The position numbers and the translations under genes were made by a program. A DNA stretch of 64,000 nt from Adineta ricciae (lineage: Eukaryota > Rotifera > Eurotatoria > Adinetida > Adinetidae): contig CAJNOJ010000020.1 in the NCBI GenBank assembly GCA_905250025.1, positions 124,001 through 188,000 of the forward strand, given 5' to 3'. Below are positions 1-11,152 of the stretch, one piece after another. Position 1 is the stretch's first letter. Each line of letters begins with the position of its first letter. A model generated the notes under the pieces. The model searched no databases. It was not told where the DNA came from and was given only the letters and a program-made list of their open reading frames with translations.

Positions 1-3000
1 GACTTTTTGTCCTACGAAAAAAAGAATATTTCACAAAGAAACGGAAATATATACAATCACCTGATTTGATGGTAAAATTGAATTTTTTTAGAATAATTGA
101 ATCTCTGCGAGTTGGATATACAAAATAAACATCTTTAAAATCGACATGACCAGTACAGTTTGGCTGTTGGTCACTAGCATTATAATACAATTCAAACATG
201 AGTGATGTACACTTACAATTTTATCACCATCCGTAGATTGATTGTTAATCGGAGGTTTTCGTTTTATTATATTGAAGATATTCCTAGCGGCTACGATAGC
301 TTTACCGTAACTTGGAACCCTGTATCAAATTTTGTTTCCATCTCGAACAGAATATTTCACAAAACTTACGATACGAAATCATAAACAGCTACTTGGCTGA
401 AATATACCACAGCATCCATAATCCTAGAGATAGAATTACGTATGTAGAAGAAGACTATTGGCCATTTGTCATGTTTGATCTTACACAACTGCATTCACAT
501 CGGTAATAATCTGCTTATCAAGAAGAGTGGTGCCCAAAGATAGAATGGCCGTTACACAGAAAGTATTCGTGGCGAACATTATAGAAATCAATAGGCTTAT
601 TATGTGTATCTGTTTTCTTGATAACCTGCAATAGAAAATATAAATGAGAAAACAAGTAATGCACAAATACCGATAAAGAACATTCAGTATTCGAGAATAT
701 TCATTGTAAAAATGTTCTTCTTTCGTCAATTGAACCACTGTCCGGATATTTTGTATGGTTTCCACCGTGATCTACCAATTATGATCAATATATAAATGTA
801 AATTAACTAACTTGTGGTTCTACGAAAGGATTTGTTTTCAAACCTTTCCAGCGTCTTGTAGGAGTTTTTGTTGTTTATGGGCAAGCCGCTTTGTGAAGTA
901 TATCTGTGCACAAAGCCCACATATGTCTATGGGGAGAAAGGCACAGCTAAGCAATGCTAATTGCCATGAATAGATGAACCCAACGACGAAACAAGTGCAG
1001 TAAACAGCTAGATTTTGTAAAATAGAACCCAATACGACACCAGTCGTATCTTGTATCGTTGATACGTCTGTTGCCAGAATAGTACATAACGCCCCTGTGC
1101 TGTTTTTTGCGTTGTCGAAAAAACCGGCATCTTGGCAAAGAATAGCATAGAATGTTTTCAAGCGAAGGCGCCGAGTAATATTGCCGCCAGAATAAGCAAA
1201 CGTACTACTCTGAAATACATAAAATAGTCAAGAGGTATCTTTAATTTCATTACAGACTAGAACTAATTGACATATCAAATAAATAAATGCGCAACCAACA
1301 GTTGTAAGGATATTTTTGTTGATTTTGTGGTGTTGTGTATCAATGTCGCATTCTTGAAAGGCCTAATGAGAACAGAACGCAACAACTATTATTGACATTG
1401 AACAGTAAGTCGTCTATAAACACTTACCGTCATGACATTCACCTGAAAAATACTAGGCAATACACAGATTGCGCCAGTAATCATCGACATAAGGCATCCA
1501 ACACCTATCCATATCCGTTCTGGTTTGGCCATTTCGAGAATGTCTGATATTGGATTGCTTTGTTTTTCCTAAACGATTAGTGATTAATAGCATATAAAAA
1601 TAGCTTAATGCCAACGATCACCTTTGTGCTTTTCATCTTGTTATCAACCTGAGCATCATCATAATTGACTATTGTGCTTTCTTTTCCGTACAGTTTTGTC
1701 AGCACTGATGGTGTCGTACTAATGACCGATGAACTTCTGTCCCTGGTCACATCTAAATGTGATTGATCTGAAAGAAATTGTTTTCTCATTTCTTGCTGTT
1801 CAAATGTCAATTCTTCTTCTTCCCCGGCTTGACGAATAAGTTGCTGTTGAACCAGTTCGAAATAAACACTCTTAGCTCGTATCAATGATTCATGGTTGCC
1901 TTCTTCAACTATTTCTCCGTTTTTCAATACAATGATATGATCAGCGTGACGTATTGTTGATAAACGATGTGCTATGACGATTGTTGTTCGACCTATGTGT
2001 ATAGAAACAAATGGATTGATATTTCAGGCTCGTGCTAACAAATGAAAAAAAAAGCAACCTTGTGCAGCACGATCCAAGGCATCCTGAACAATGGCTTCAC
2101 TTTCATTGTCAAGTGCACTCGTAGCTATGACGACAAACAGGAAACTATTATCATCAATTGTAAACAGATTTACCTTCATCCAGAAGTAAGATTTTAGGAT
2201 TCCGAAGAAGTGCTCTAGCAATGGCTGAAATATTTGAAAGGAAAGACAATTCTCTCTGTTTAATATCACGACTATGACATTTCTACTAACCGATTCTTTG
2301 CTTTTGTCCACCTGACAACGCTAACCCACGTTCTCCAACTTGAGTTTCGTATTTCTATGAAAGAAAACAAACAGTAGAATGCAAATGAACTGGTATTTAT
2401 ACATCTGGTAAAGACATTATAAAATCGTGTGCATTTGCTATTTTAGCTGCTTGGTGGATTTCTTCATCGGTAGCTGAATCCGCTCCAAAGAAAATATTTT
2501 CTCGAATAGTTGTATGAAATAGAACAGGTTCTTGACTAACAACACCGATTTGTTGTCGTAACCATTTGAGGTCATATTCATTGAGCTCTATGCCATCAAT
2601 AAGTATTTGACCTGAACTGATTTCGTAGAATCTTTGTAGAAGTTGCACACACGTTGATTTTCCTGATCCAGATGATCCTACGAAGGCAACAGTTTGCCCA
2701 GATCTGACATGAAATGACAAATTATTCAGAATTGTCACGTCTGATCGGGTAGGATAAGAAAAAGAGACATTGATAAAGTCAATATCGCCAATGAAATTAA
2801 CCGGCTGCTTAGCGAGTTTTTGTGTCGTATCTGTCTTCGACTAGAAAATTAGATGGAACTATATTTCATTCGTAGACATCACTCAGTCTACTTGATTGAT
2901 TGTTTTTTCGATGTTCGAAGCAGCGGCTAGCGCTTGGACAACTGCTTGAAAATATGGGCTGACCGTTTTGATGCTGTATGCAGCATATAAGAGCGTTGTG

Positions 3001-4556
3001 TAAATCTAGAAATACAAAAGCTACTTTCTTACGCGTCTGAATTGCAATGAGCGTAACATTTACTGTGTACATGCTCCCAATAGTGGTGTCGTTCTCAAGA
3101 ACGCGTTTCGCTCCGTACCATAAACCTACATTGCCGAAATGAAAACAGAAACTATGAAGAGATTATCACGAGTACCGAATGCCATCAAATTGAGATAAAG
3201 ACATACATAAATGCTTATTACTAAACCATTGGAAAGATCTCTTCTGAGATTAGATGCTCGAGCCATATTCACATGTTGTTCGTATCTGAATGGAGAAAAT
3301 AGTCATATTCAGTGTTAAATGATGTCAATAAAACCGTTGTAATTCTTTTGTTTGTCCATTATAAGAGAAGACTGTTCGAATTGAACTGATAGCTTCTTCA
3401 GCAATTGATCCAGCTTTTTCATACGCCGTCAATTCGATTGCAGTGAATTTTGAAACCAACTATCGATTGTATAATCACTTAAAATCAGTTGCTTTTCAAA
3501 TTAAACTATCCTACTTTTGTCACAGCGATAGGCGAGACAAAAAGTAAAGCGGCCGCCGATAATATCACCAATGTTAAGTTCCAATCCACAGTCAAACCTA
3601 GATTTATTCATTGATAAAAACAACAGCACTGTACATTTGCACTTACAAAGTATTATACTGCATATTAGATTCGACAAGGTACTGATTAGTAAACCAAGTT
3701 GATTACCAATACCAGTGCGAATTTTATCCATATCATTCGTTAGCAAAGAATTGAGTTCGCCAGTTTTGTGATAATCAAAATAAATCATGTCTTGCTGAAG
3801 GATCAGTTGAAATAATTTCTGTTTCATGGATTGAACCTGTCTTTCTGCTATGAAATTAAATATTGTTAGATAAAAATATTCTAGCAGAAATACGACAATA
3901 GCAAGTATCAATAAGAAATTAATTTGCTTTTTTGTTTGATTTGAAAGATCATAATTAATGTCAGTAAAATTACACGATCTAAATGAACATTGTATTCAAG
4001 ATATTAGATACGACATGAAAGGTTTCTCACGAAATCCACGTGTAATAATTGGCTACTGTCAGTTCGATTCCAGGTGGACAATGCTCTTCAGCAAGGGACG
4101 TTAAATTAGCCAAGCAAATATTGGATGACCGTGCAACGAAGAAGCCTACTGAATTGCCAAAAAACAAACAGTATAATGGTGCTTTGAGACTAGCAGCACA
4201 CGAAGCAACTGTTGCCATGATTGCATAGAATATATCAAGGGGTGTAAGATGTCGAAGCTAGAATTATATTTGATAAAAATTGCTTTTACTCCTATGAAGT
4301 ATTCGTGGCTGATTACCAAAAATTTGATACCGTTGCTTTTGAAGACTTTTTGTGTTGAATTTTCTGCATGAACAGATGCTTCTCTGTGAAAGAATAAAAT
4401 AGATAACAATATCGTCGATCATTTATTGTACTTTTCAGTCTTGATTTTGTCTGACTGCTCTTGGTTGGCATCTCTATCATTCTCTGAGATGTTTTGAGTA
4501 CATTTTTGAGCATCCATTTCTTCTAGTGCAAAAAATTCTGTATCACACGTTTTCAT
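1..4556 (-). CDS. ABC transporter, ABCB / P-glycoprotein type (C-terminus outside window)
   Basis: Multi-exon full-size ABCB exporter; the family pumps hydrophobic compounds, drugs or lipids out through the plasma membrane using ATP. Read 5' to 3' on the minus strand: ATG at 4556; a charged N-terminal tail; first membrane domain (exons around 4220-3500 and 3460-2830); first nucleotide-binding domain with Walker [10 protein letters not shown] (about 2670), a Q-loop SQEPVLF, signature LSGGQKQR (about 2310) and Walker B ILLLDEATSALD split by an intron near 2170; an acidic linker (1927-1577); then the second membrane domain, with the hallmark [14 protein letters not shown] stretch near 760. The second nucleotide-binding domain is entered at about 165-60 (a [12 protein letters not shown] motif), an intron follows, and the gene runs off at base 1 just before Walker A. 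All reading-frame breaks coincide with short GT-AG introns, so I see no sign of decay. The exact substrate and orthologue cannot be told. Confidence 0.9.
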
Positions 4557-4808
4557 CGACTGAATAATCTGGTAAACAAAATAAATCTAATCAAACGATA
4601 TTCATCATAAGGCAATGAATCATCCCTAATCTACAATGTATGAGTGTATAAGAAGATACTGTATTTGTGCATAGATAAGGGTAGTATTTAACATTGTTTT
4701 GATCGTTCTACCGATGAGGTATTCATGTGACTGTATAATCAATCATTAAGCTTTTAGTTAATGTGCATCCATCCATTACGTTTACCTTTCATGAAATATG
4801 CAGACCAA

Positions 4809-5198
4809 ACACCGACAGTACACCTAGGTGATGTAGTGGAAATTAGCAGCGGATTGTCGGTGTGAAGCTAGTACCAGAAAACGAAAAATCATGCAATACC
4901 TTATGTTCAAATGAAGTCACTTTTATGAACGGGAAAACGATTGGACATAAGGTTCTTGTGAGCCTGTCTGCAGGGCTGTGGAGTGATGTATATCATAAAA
5001 GAACAAAAGGAGAATCACTTCCCGTATACTGTGTCTAACACACACACATATATACGGGGAAGAAAAGAGAACAGAGAGAAAGAATGGTATCGAAGATATC
5101 ATTCTTTCAAATGGAAGAAAAGAGCGATACGTGATCGCTAACAGTTCTGAATGGTTTTTCGTTTTCTGGTGATAGTTAAATGGCGCTAACTTCACACC
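4809..5198. repeat. Cluster of nested and serial inverted repeats (foldback-like)
   Basis: An outer imperfect inverted repeat pairs 4873-4888 with 5155-5170 (16 of 16 complementary) and continues as 4859-4867 with 5190-5198 (9 of 9). The outer arm can alternatively pair locally: 4809-4817 with 4855-4863 (9 of 9), enclosing a 10-bp palindrome at 4821-4830. Inside lie more hairpins: 5018-5028 with 5051-5062, 5079-5091 with 5095-5107 (12 of 13, 3-nt loop), and 5123-5128 with 5134-5139. There is no ORF of note. It could be a small foldback/MITE-type element or a structured transcript; no target-site duplication was identified. Confidence 0.55.
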
Positions 5199-5428
5199 AA
5201 TTAACAATTCGTGGGTATTGTAAGTAGTGGACGACGTCTGCCTTTTTCTAAATATTCTCATATTGGTTCAATAAGATAACGCTTCTTTGCGCAGAACTTT
5301 TCTATCATTATTTCATTTTTCCAGATAGTGTCTATATTTTACATTTATGCCTTGTAGAAAGTTGGCAATCTCTCGCAAGCGAATTCGGACCAGAGATATC
5401 CACAGGGCACTTTTTTACGTCCTGCCCT

Positions 5429-5445
5429 GCCCTGAAGATCAGGGC
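5429..5445. repeat. CCCTG-type hairpin related to the 78-bp minisatellite
   Basis: A 7-bp perfect stem with a 3-nt loop (GCCCTGA-AGA-TCAGGGC), preceded by CCTGCCCTG units. The same CCTGCCCTG word builds the minisatellite about 1.6 kb downstream, so this may be a solitary remnant or seed of that repeat. Confidence 0.5.
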
Positions 5446-7041
5446 AAATGGGTATCTAAATGTTTTCAAAGTGAAAATCGGAAAATGTATGATTGATTCA
5501 ATAATATACGTGTAAGATTTATAAGATAAAAATGATTTTTATCTATCCGTCAAAGTTTTACGCTTATTTCTTGAAATGATAAACTAAAATAGATTATTTG
5601 TTAAAAAATATTGAAGATTTAATTGGCAAAATATTAACAAAGTACAACATTCAGTATTTTTTTATTTGTTTTTTTTTCTACTGACCTAACAAACAACCAA
5701 TCAACTTCACTTGATTTTTATTCACCGTTATATTTTTTCCACTGAATATGATTAAAACGAAAACTATACGCCCTCATCCTCAATTACTATAACATAGAAA
5801 ATAACCAAATAGTATTTATGGTTGATCAGAAGTTCTAAACTCTAGTTTATAAATTTTACCAAACAGGTAATATCTCCAGTTTTATGAGATAAATATTCCC
5901 TTTTCTGAAAGAAAGGGTTATACAGCGTTTAAATCGTGGGCTCAAAACGCTTAAAGTTTGTCTATCTGTCCTATCCAATCAGACAGCAACGTTTCTTAAA
6001 TCATTGAAATTTACCGAAAGCAACCAAAGACTGAATACTACTAAGGTAATCGGAGCCGAGGAACTCGAATCCGTTGTTAGTTTTCCTTACTTACTATGAT
6101 TCGTCTTCTTCCTTTCTCTTTCTAAAATTTTTGCCATTCAAGAAATCAGAAAAAATAGTATCTATTTAATATCCTATTTTCCTTATGAACTACAGTATGT
6201 GGGATCGTTCGATAGAATTTTACGGGAAATAGATCCGCAGAAAGTATACTCGTCAGTGTAATAGTATCTTATTAACTGCAGAGACAACGGCTAGCCGTGA
6301 GTGACTGATAGGAGGGAGGCCTACGAACGACTAACCAGTAAGTAATGGGGCGTTTAGTAAACATAGCTAGTACTTGAAAACTATTCTCTGACAGATGGGT
6401 AATTGATTCGGATCATAGAAAAAGAAGAATCTTTGTCTTATATTGATTCTCGTATGGGACACAATGCCATGATCTAGCTGAGATCCAGCAATAACCGCAG
6501 TCTTCTATTTGTTTTTCAATGTATCTGAATATGTTCAGCAGCAGAGCAACTGTTTCAGAAAAGGGTCGACGAATCCATACGATGAGTGTTACTTGTATAG
6601 TAGAATGCCTCGTAACAATAATATATTTGAACAATTGCAGCTTAAATTTAAATATAATCTATAACCTCATGTGGCGTTTGATCAAATGATTACACTTGCA
6701 CGAGAAGCAGTTTCTGCCATCACCTGAAATAAAAAACCGCTCACTCAAGAATTCTCAAGGGACTAAAGAATATTTTCAAAAACGAATTAATAAACACTTT
6801 CGACAAACTACTAGAAAGAACGCAGTTCGTATTAATAATAGTAGTGACTATTTAGGATCTGTAATAAAAAAATTGAAATTTCTTTTTCGTTTTATAATTC
6901 TCCTGGAGTTTTGTCTTGGTTCTGCCTATTGCAGACTTCGTCTGAGGTTTTCTCACCCAGTATCACATTGGAAAAAGCGACTATTTCTGTTTATCCCCGA
7001 ATAAGAAAATAATGCATAAAAGCAGCGGGGCATAATGGCTA

Positions 7042-7250
7042 TGCCCTGCCCTCTGTCCTGTCCTAGTATCTTGTAAAACAGCGCTGCTCTGTCCTGCCCT
7101 GTCCTGTCCTGCCCTGCCCTGCCTCGTGCTCTGTCCTGTCCTAGTATCTTGTAAAACAGCGCTGCTCTGTCCTGCCCTGTCCTGTCCTGCCCTGCCCTGC
7201 CTCGTGCTCTGTCCTGTCCTAATATCTTGCAAAACAGCGCTGCCCTGCCC
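7042..7250. repeat. 78-bp minisatellite, nearly 3 copies, CCCTG-rich
   Basis: The anchor CTAGTATCTTG starts at 7063 and 7141, and its variant CTAATATCTTG at 7219, giving a 78-bp period twice over. Between anchors is a run of CCTGC/CCTGT pentamers with strong strand asymmetry (C,T-rich on +, G,A-rich on -). Because 78 is a multiple of 3, several overlapping frames stay open through it, producing spurious repetitive ORFs; I do not regard these as genes. The copies are almost identical, pointing to recent expansion or homogenisation. The G-rich strand carries runs of GGG that could fold. Confidence 0.85.
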
Positions 7251-8057
7251 TGGGAACATCTCTGGTGGGATGCCATTGGAATCATTTTTCGTCACAAAAA
7301 GTCGATTAATATGAGATTTTTTGCGTGAGATTCAACGATATATCAGAAATATGAGAAAGATTTTAGTCATACCGAGATTCAGACATATTAAATCATAATG
7401 GTAGAGCAAACTAAGCGTAAAAAATATTTCGAACTTGGAAGGTGAAGGGTTGCTAAATGAGATATATCGGTGATGAAACGAACAATTTTCGAGAGCATAT
7501 GACATTGAAAAAGTTAATTACGAGTGCATAAAGGTAAGAGGGAGAGGGGAGGTAACTGATCGAAAAAGAAACAGTATTTTGCAGTCATTTACCATTTATG
7601 GTGATTTCAGGATAAAGAAACATTAAACTAAAGTATGATCATCGGTTGATTTGACAAAATCAATGCACAAATTGTGAAAAGCAAAAACAGCATAACATTG
7701 TAATTCATTTGAATGACAGATAAAAGTACGTAAGGAGAACAAGGGTGACTGATCGTGTATAGTATTTACATGGATGTCATAAATAACTATAATTGTTTGC
7801 AATTTCATCGATCGGGCTGCGAGAGATCGGGCAAACATTGATAAATAAAAATTAAAAAAAAAGGGAACGGGGTTCGTTTTGCCTTTTATATAAATAACAT
7901 TGATGATTTGGGTATTCACTATATTACAAATACGATCACTCGAATACACCGCCCAAAACATATAAGAAGTATCCATCTTTTTTCAGCTATAAGAAAAGCA
8001 GATAATAATTTGTTTAAATCGCACTAAAGTTTCACTCATTTCTAGTTCTAGACACAA

Positions 8058-9013
8058 ATGCGATCGAATCCATATATACCGTTAATCGCTGCCTTAATTG
8101 CCTTACTTTGTATGGGTATAGTGGTAGGCACTATTGCTGTTGCTCTCATTCCAGTATATTTGCAACAAAAGGGAGATGATATTAGCGTTGGTACTAATTC
8201 TAGTGAGAGTGCTATTCGAATTTGTATTTAAAAAAATTCTACTTCATTCTTTATTTCCAGATCCACAAGTTTACGCTTTGAGTTATATAACAAATTCAAA
8301 AAATCCAACTTCATACTCAATAGAAGATATGAATGCATTGAGTGCACAAGTAAATTGTACAGTTTTTTTTAATGTCTTCTAATTCTTTGTATTTTTATTT
8401 TCAGCTGAACCAAGCATTGAATCTAAAGGAATTGGTCACGATGACAGCTAAATATGTACCACCAACAAGTAGTAACAGAAAGAAAAGAGCGTAAGTTCAC
8501 GAGCGACAGTATTCTAACATAATTTTACTATTATTGAAGAGCAACTGAATGTGTAAAGGGGCAAAATACAACAAATGGTATATTTGAAATGGAATTCCGA
8601 ATTGACTATTCCAAAGCATGTCGAACACAAGTGTGTCAACAAAAGTTGGCTGATCAAGTTAATTCACACATTACAAGGCTTTTCCCATCAATTAATCTAT
8701 CAGTTAATTTGCCTAATGGTACTTCAATCAGTTTTTCATTGAGTTTCTGTTCGCTGAAACCAGCTGTTAGTACAACCACGACACAGCGTAAGTTTTGCAT
8801 AGCTTCGAGAGCATTGCGATAAGAAGTCTTTTAAACCATCTCTATAATTATATAAAACCAAATGAGATTCTCTATTAATTTTTTATATACATTTTTTCAT
8901 TCGACTTTAGAAACTTCAACAACCTACACTACCAATCTGCCTGCCTCAACTGCATCAACAGCCACTACATCAACAACCACTTCTTCGACAACGTCAACGT
9001 CAACATCAACATC

Positions 9014-9075
<62 letters not shown>

Positions 9076-10534
9076 CGACAACGACAACAACAACAACAGG
9101 TATTAAACGATAGAATCTAATTAACTTTTCAATTGGTGACATATTATCGTTATCTCTTTCATCTTTCATTAGTTGACTGAGAAATACTTTGAAAGAGATA
9201 GAACCTTGGTGGATTTCAGGAAAAATATACGATGATCAATCAACACAACTATTGATATAGTACCCTGAATCATTCAATTCTATTTCTTTAGTATCACTTT
9301 GTTTCAATGGAATTAAAGATCAAGATGAAACTGATGTGGATTGCGGGGGTGCCACTTGCAGTGCACGATGTGACCTCACGAAAATGTGTTCCCAAAACTC
9401 AGATTGTGCTAATACCAACTGTCATAAAACATCGAAGACATGTCAAGGTTAGTGAATTGTCTTTCAATTGAACTTGAACGAAGATCTCATGAGAATTAAG
9501 ACAAGTATAGCTTTGTTGCTATGAAGAAAAAGGTACCTGTAGCTGTGAAGTTTGATCGTTTACCGCAAGATCATCATAACTATAAATGGATCTGATTAAA
9601 TTCTTTCATTTTACTTCAGCACCATCGTGTGACGACGGAAACCAGAATAATGGTGAAACTGATGTGGACTGTGGTGGGACACAAACACCCTCGTGTCCTA
9701 GATGTGCTGACGATGAAACATGTACGCAAGATACAGACTGTGGTTCCGAGTCGTCCTGTGATTCATCGAACGTATGTGTCTCTTGTTTCTCAGGCGATGA
9801 AATGGTAGTATTAGCAGATGGTAGTACTAAGTGGTTAAAAGACACTCAAGTTGGTGAGTTTGTTTGGACTATGTCCTCCGATGGAACGCAAACATATTTA
9901 ACTGAAGTGATGATGATAGCAAATACTCAACGAAACACAACTAGTTAGTATATCAAATATATATTTCCCACTTGATGAATTATCTATTAATTTAGAACTT
10001 TTCTATACAATTGAAACGGAAACTAATCATAAATTGAGTCTTTCACCTGATCATTTTATTCGTGTGAAGCATTTTGATTATTTACCAGCAGAACAATTGA
10101 CTTTGAATCATTCTCTTTTTGTTGTGATGAAGGATGGTTCTATTCATTCATCACGTATTCGTACAATAAATCAGGAATACAAAACTGGTGTTTATAATTT
10201 GTTTACACTCGATGGAACAGCACTTGTTAATTATATTGCTGCTTCTACATATATTAATAATGGATTTGGATCGCATCATATGAAACATCGTATTTACACA
10301 CCAATGCGTATTGGTTATTATTTATCGAAACACTTTGAATTTCTTCATAATATTTATGTAACAAATGAGTACGGAGTACATTGGATTGTTCTGAAACATA
10401 TTGAATATCGTCATGTTCTTATCTTCATCGATCAAATCATGATATCTTCAATTAACTTTTTTTTATCGATTAAATTTCTTACCATTTTATTTGGCGCAAT
10501 TTATATCAATAAGATGATAAAAGGTTCTCATTAA
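8058..10534 (+). CDS. Membrane-anchored mucin-like, Cys-rich protein with C-terminal hedgehog-type Hint domain
   Basis: Eight exons keep frame: 8058-8202, 8261-8349, 8405-8490, 8540-8787, 8911-9099, 9292-9447, 9620-9943, 9996-10534 (591 residues). In order: an N-terminal hydrophobic segment (about residues 8-33, signal anchor); a short stalk; a furin-like RKKR (about 103-106); an extracellular region with several Cys (107-189); a Thr-rich mucin-like stretch (about 190-252); two Cys-rich modules each carrying ETDVDCGG (253-304 and 305-359); then a Hint domain starting at Cys360 (CFSGDEMVVLADGS) with an LSPDHFI motif that keeps the His of the hedgehog TxxH block, and a GTALVNYIAASTY block. The hydrophobic C-terminus may be a second membrane segment. 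Hint domains self-cleave; hedgehog Hint also attaches sterol. The Cys of the usual hedgehog ASCY block is Thr here. There is no hedge signalling domain, so this is a Hog-type mosaic and not hedgehog itself. Confidence 0.85.
8950..9099 (+). repeat. ACA/CAA trinucleotide repeat in coding sequence (poly-Thr)
   Basis: A near-perfect ACA array, broken by a few ACG codons, encodes an uninterrupted threonine run inside the Hint-protein stalk. It is translated in frame and is a plausible O-glycosylated spacer. Length variation between alleles is likely for this kind of repeat. Confidence 0.85.
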
Positions 10535-11152
10535 AAATTGAACTTTTGGTTTACTAAAATACAAATTGTGATCACGATTTATTATATACGATTAACATTT
10601 TTCCAAGCTATATTTTTCAATTTATACATTTTTTTATCTGTGTGTGTAGTTTTCCTATCAATAAAATATCAGTCGTCTCGAACTTGAAAGTTGAATTCAG
10701 ATATTCATCCAATTCCCTATTACGGAACACTTGCTATTCAAGATCTTTACCGGGAAAATAATAATTGCTTTCTATTTCATGTTTTGCCACGAAAGATTGA
10801 GAAGAAAGGTTATCTGTATTATAGTGATCCCTGCTTTCGATATGATTATAATCACATATCTCGGGTTAGCTTCATAGGATCCTCGATAAGTCGAATTTAC
10901 TAGATTGTGTCTATTGTATTACGTTTCATCGTTATCTCATTCAAACGCATCTATTTGGTTCTAAACTCACTGGATTTTAATATAGATAATGAATACGAGA
11001 CAAGTATCGATAAGAAGAACATAATACTAGTGAAAAAGGTTTCATTAGATTGCCGTTAGAAGGTTTATCGAAAAAGATCAAACTATATCTACATGGCACT
11101 TCTCTCGTGGTAGAAAGATCCGTAATTGTGTTCTTGATTGTAGAAGCTTTAT
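10535..11152. other. Spacer between Hint protein and DED-jacalin gene
   Basis: AT-rich 618-bp gap between two same-strand genes. An ATAAAA-type stretch near 10660 could serve polyadenylation of the upstream gene. A 70-codon frame at 10691-10903 has no recognisable features. The promoter of the downstream gene must lie here, but no element can be assigned. Confidence 0.5.

Larger units (their letters stand above)
4557..8057. other. Gene-free spacer between the divergent ABC transporter and Hint-protein genes
   Basis: No convincing coding exon on either strand. It contains the hairpin cluster at 4809-5198, a short CCCTG-type hairpin at 5429-5445, a 12-bp perfect palindrome at 6287-6298 and the 78-bp minisatellite at 7042-7250, listed separately. 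The two flanking genes are divergently transcribed, so their promoters should lie at the two ends; no core promoter element could be assigned with confidence. Confidence 0.6.

Noticed and set aside
6413..7004. ORFs of 73 and 102 codons
   Set aside because: No start or stop context of interest, composition follows local base bias, nothing recognisable.
6953..7314. Repetitive Gln/Arg/Gly- or Leu/Cys/Pro-rich ORFs over the minisatellite
   Set aside because: The 78-bp period is a multiple of 3, so several frames on both strands stay open by arithmetic; no start context, splice logic or domain.
8924..9169. Poly-Val minus-strand ORF
   Set aside because: It is the reverse-strand shadow of the poly-Thr ACA repeat in the Hint gene.
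10691..10903. 70-codon ORF between the two mosaic genes
   Set aside because: Starts with a non-ATG codon in a spacer and shows no features; could not be linked to either neighbour by splicing.
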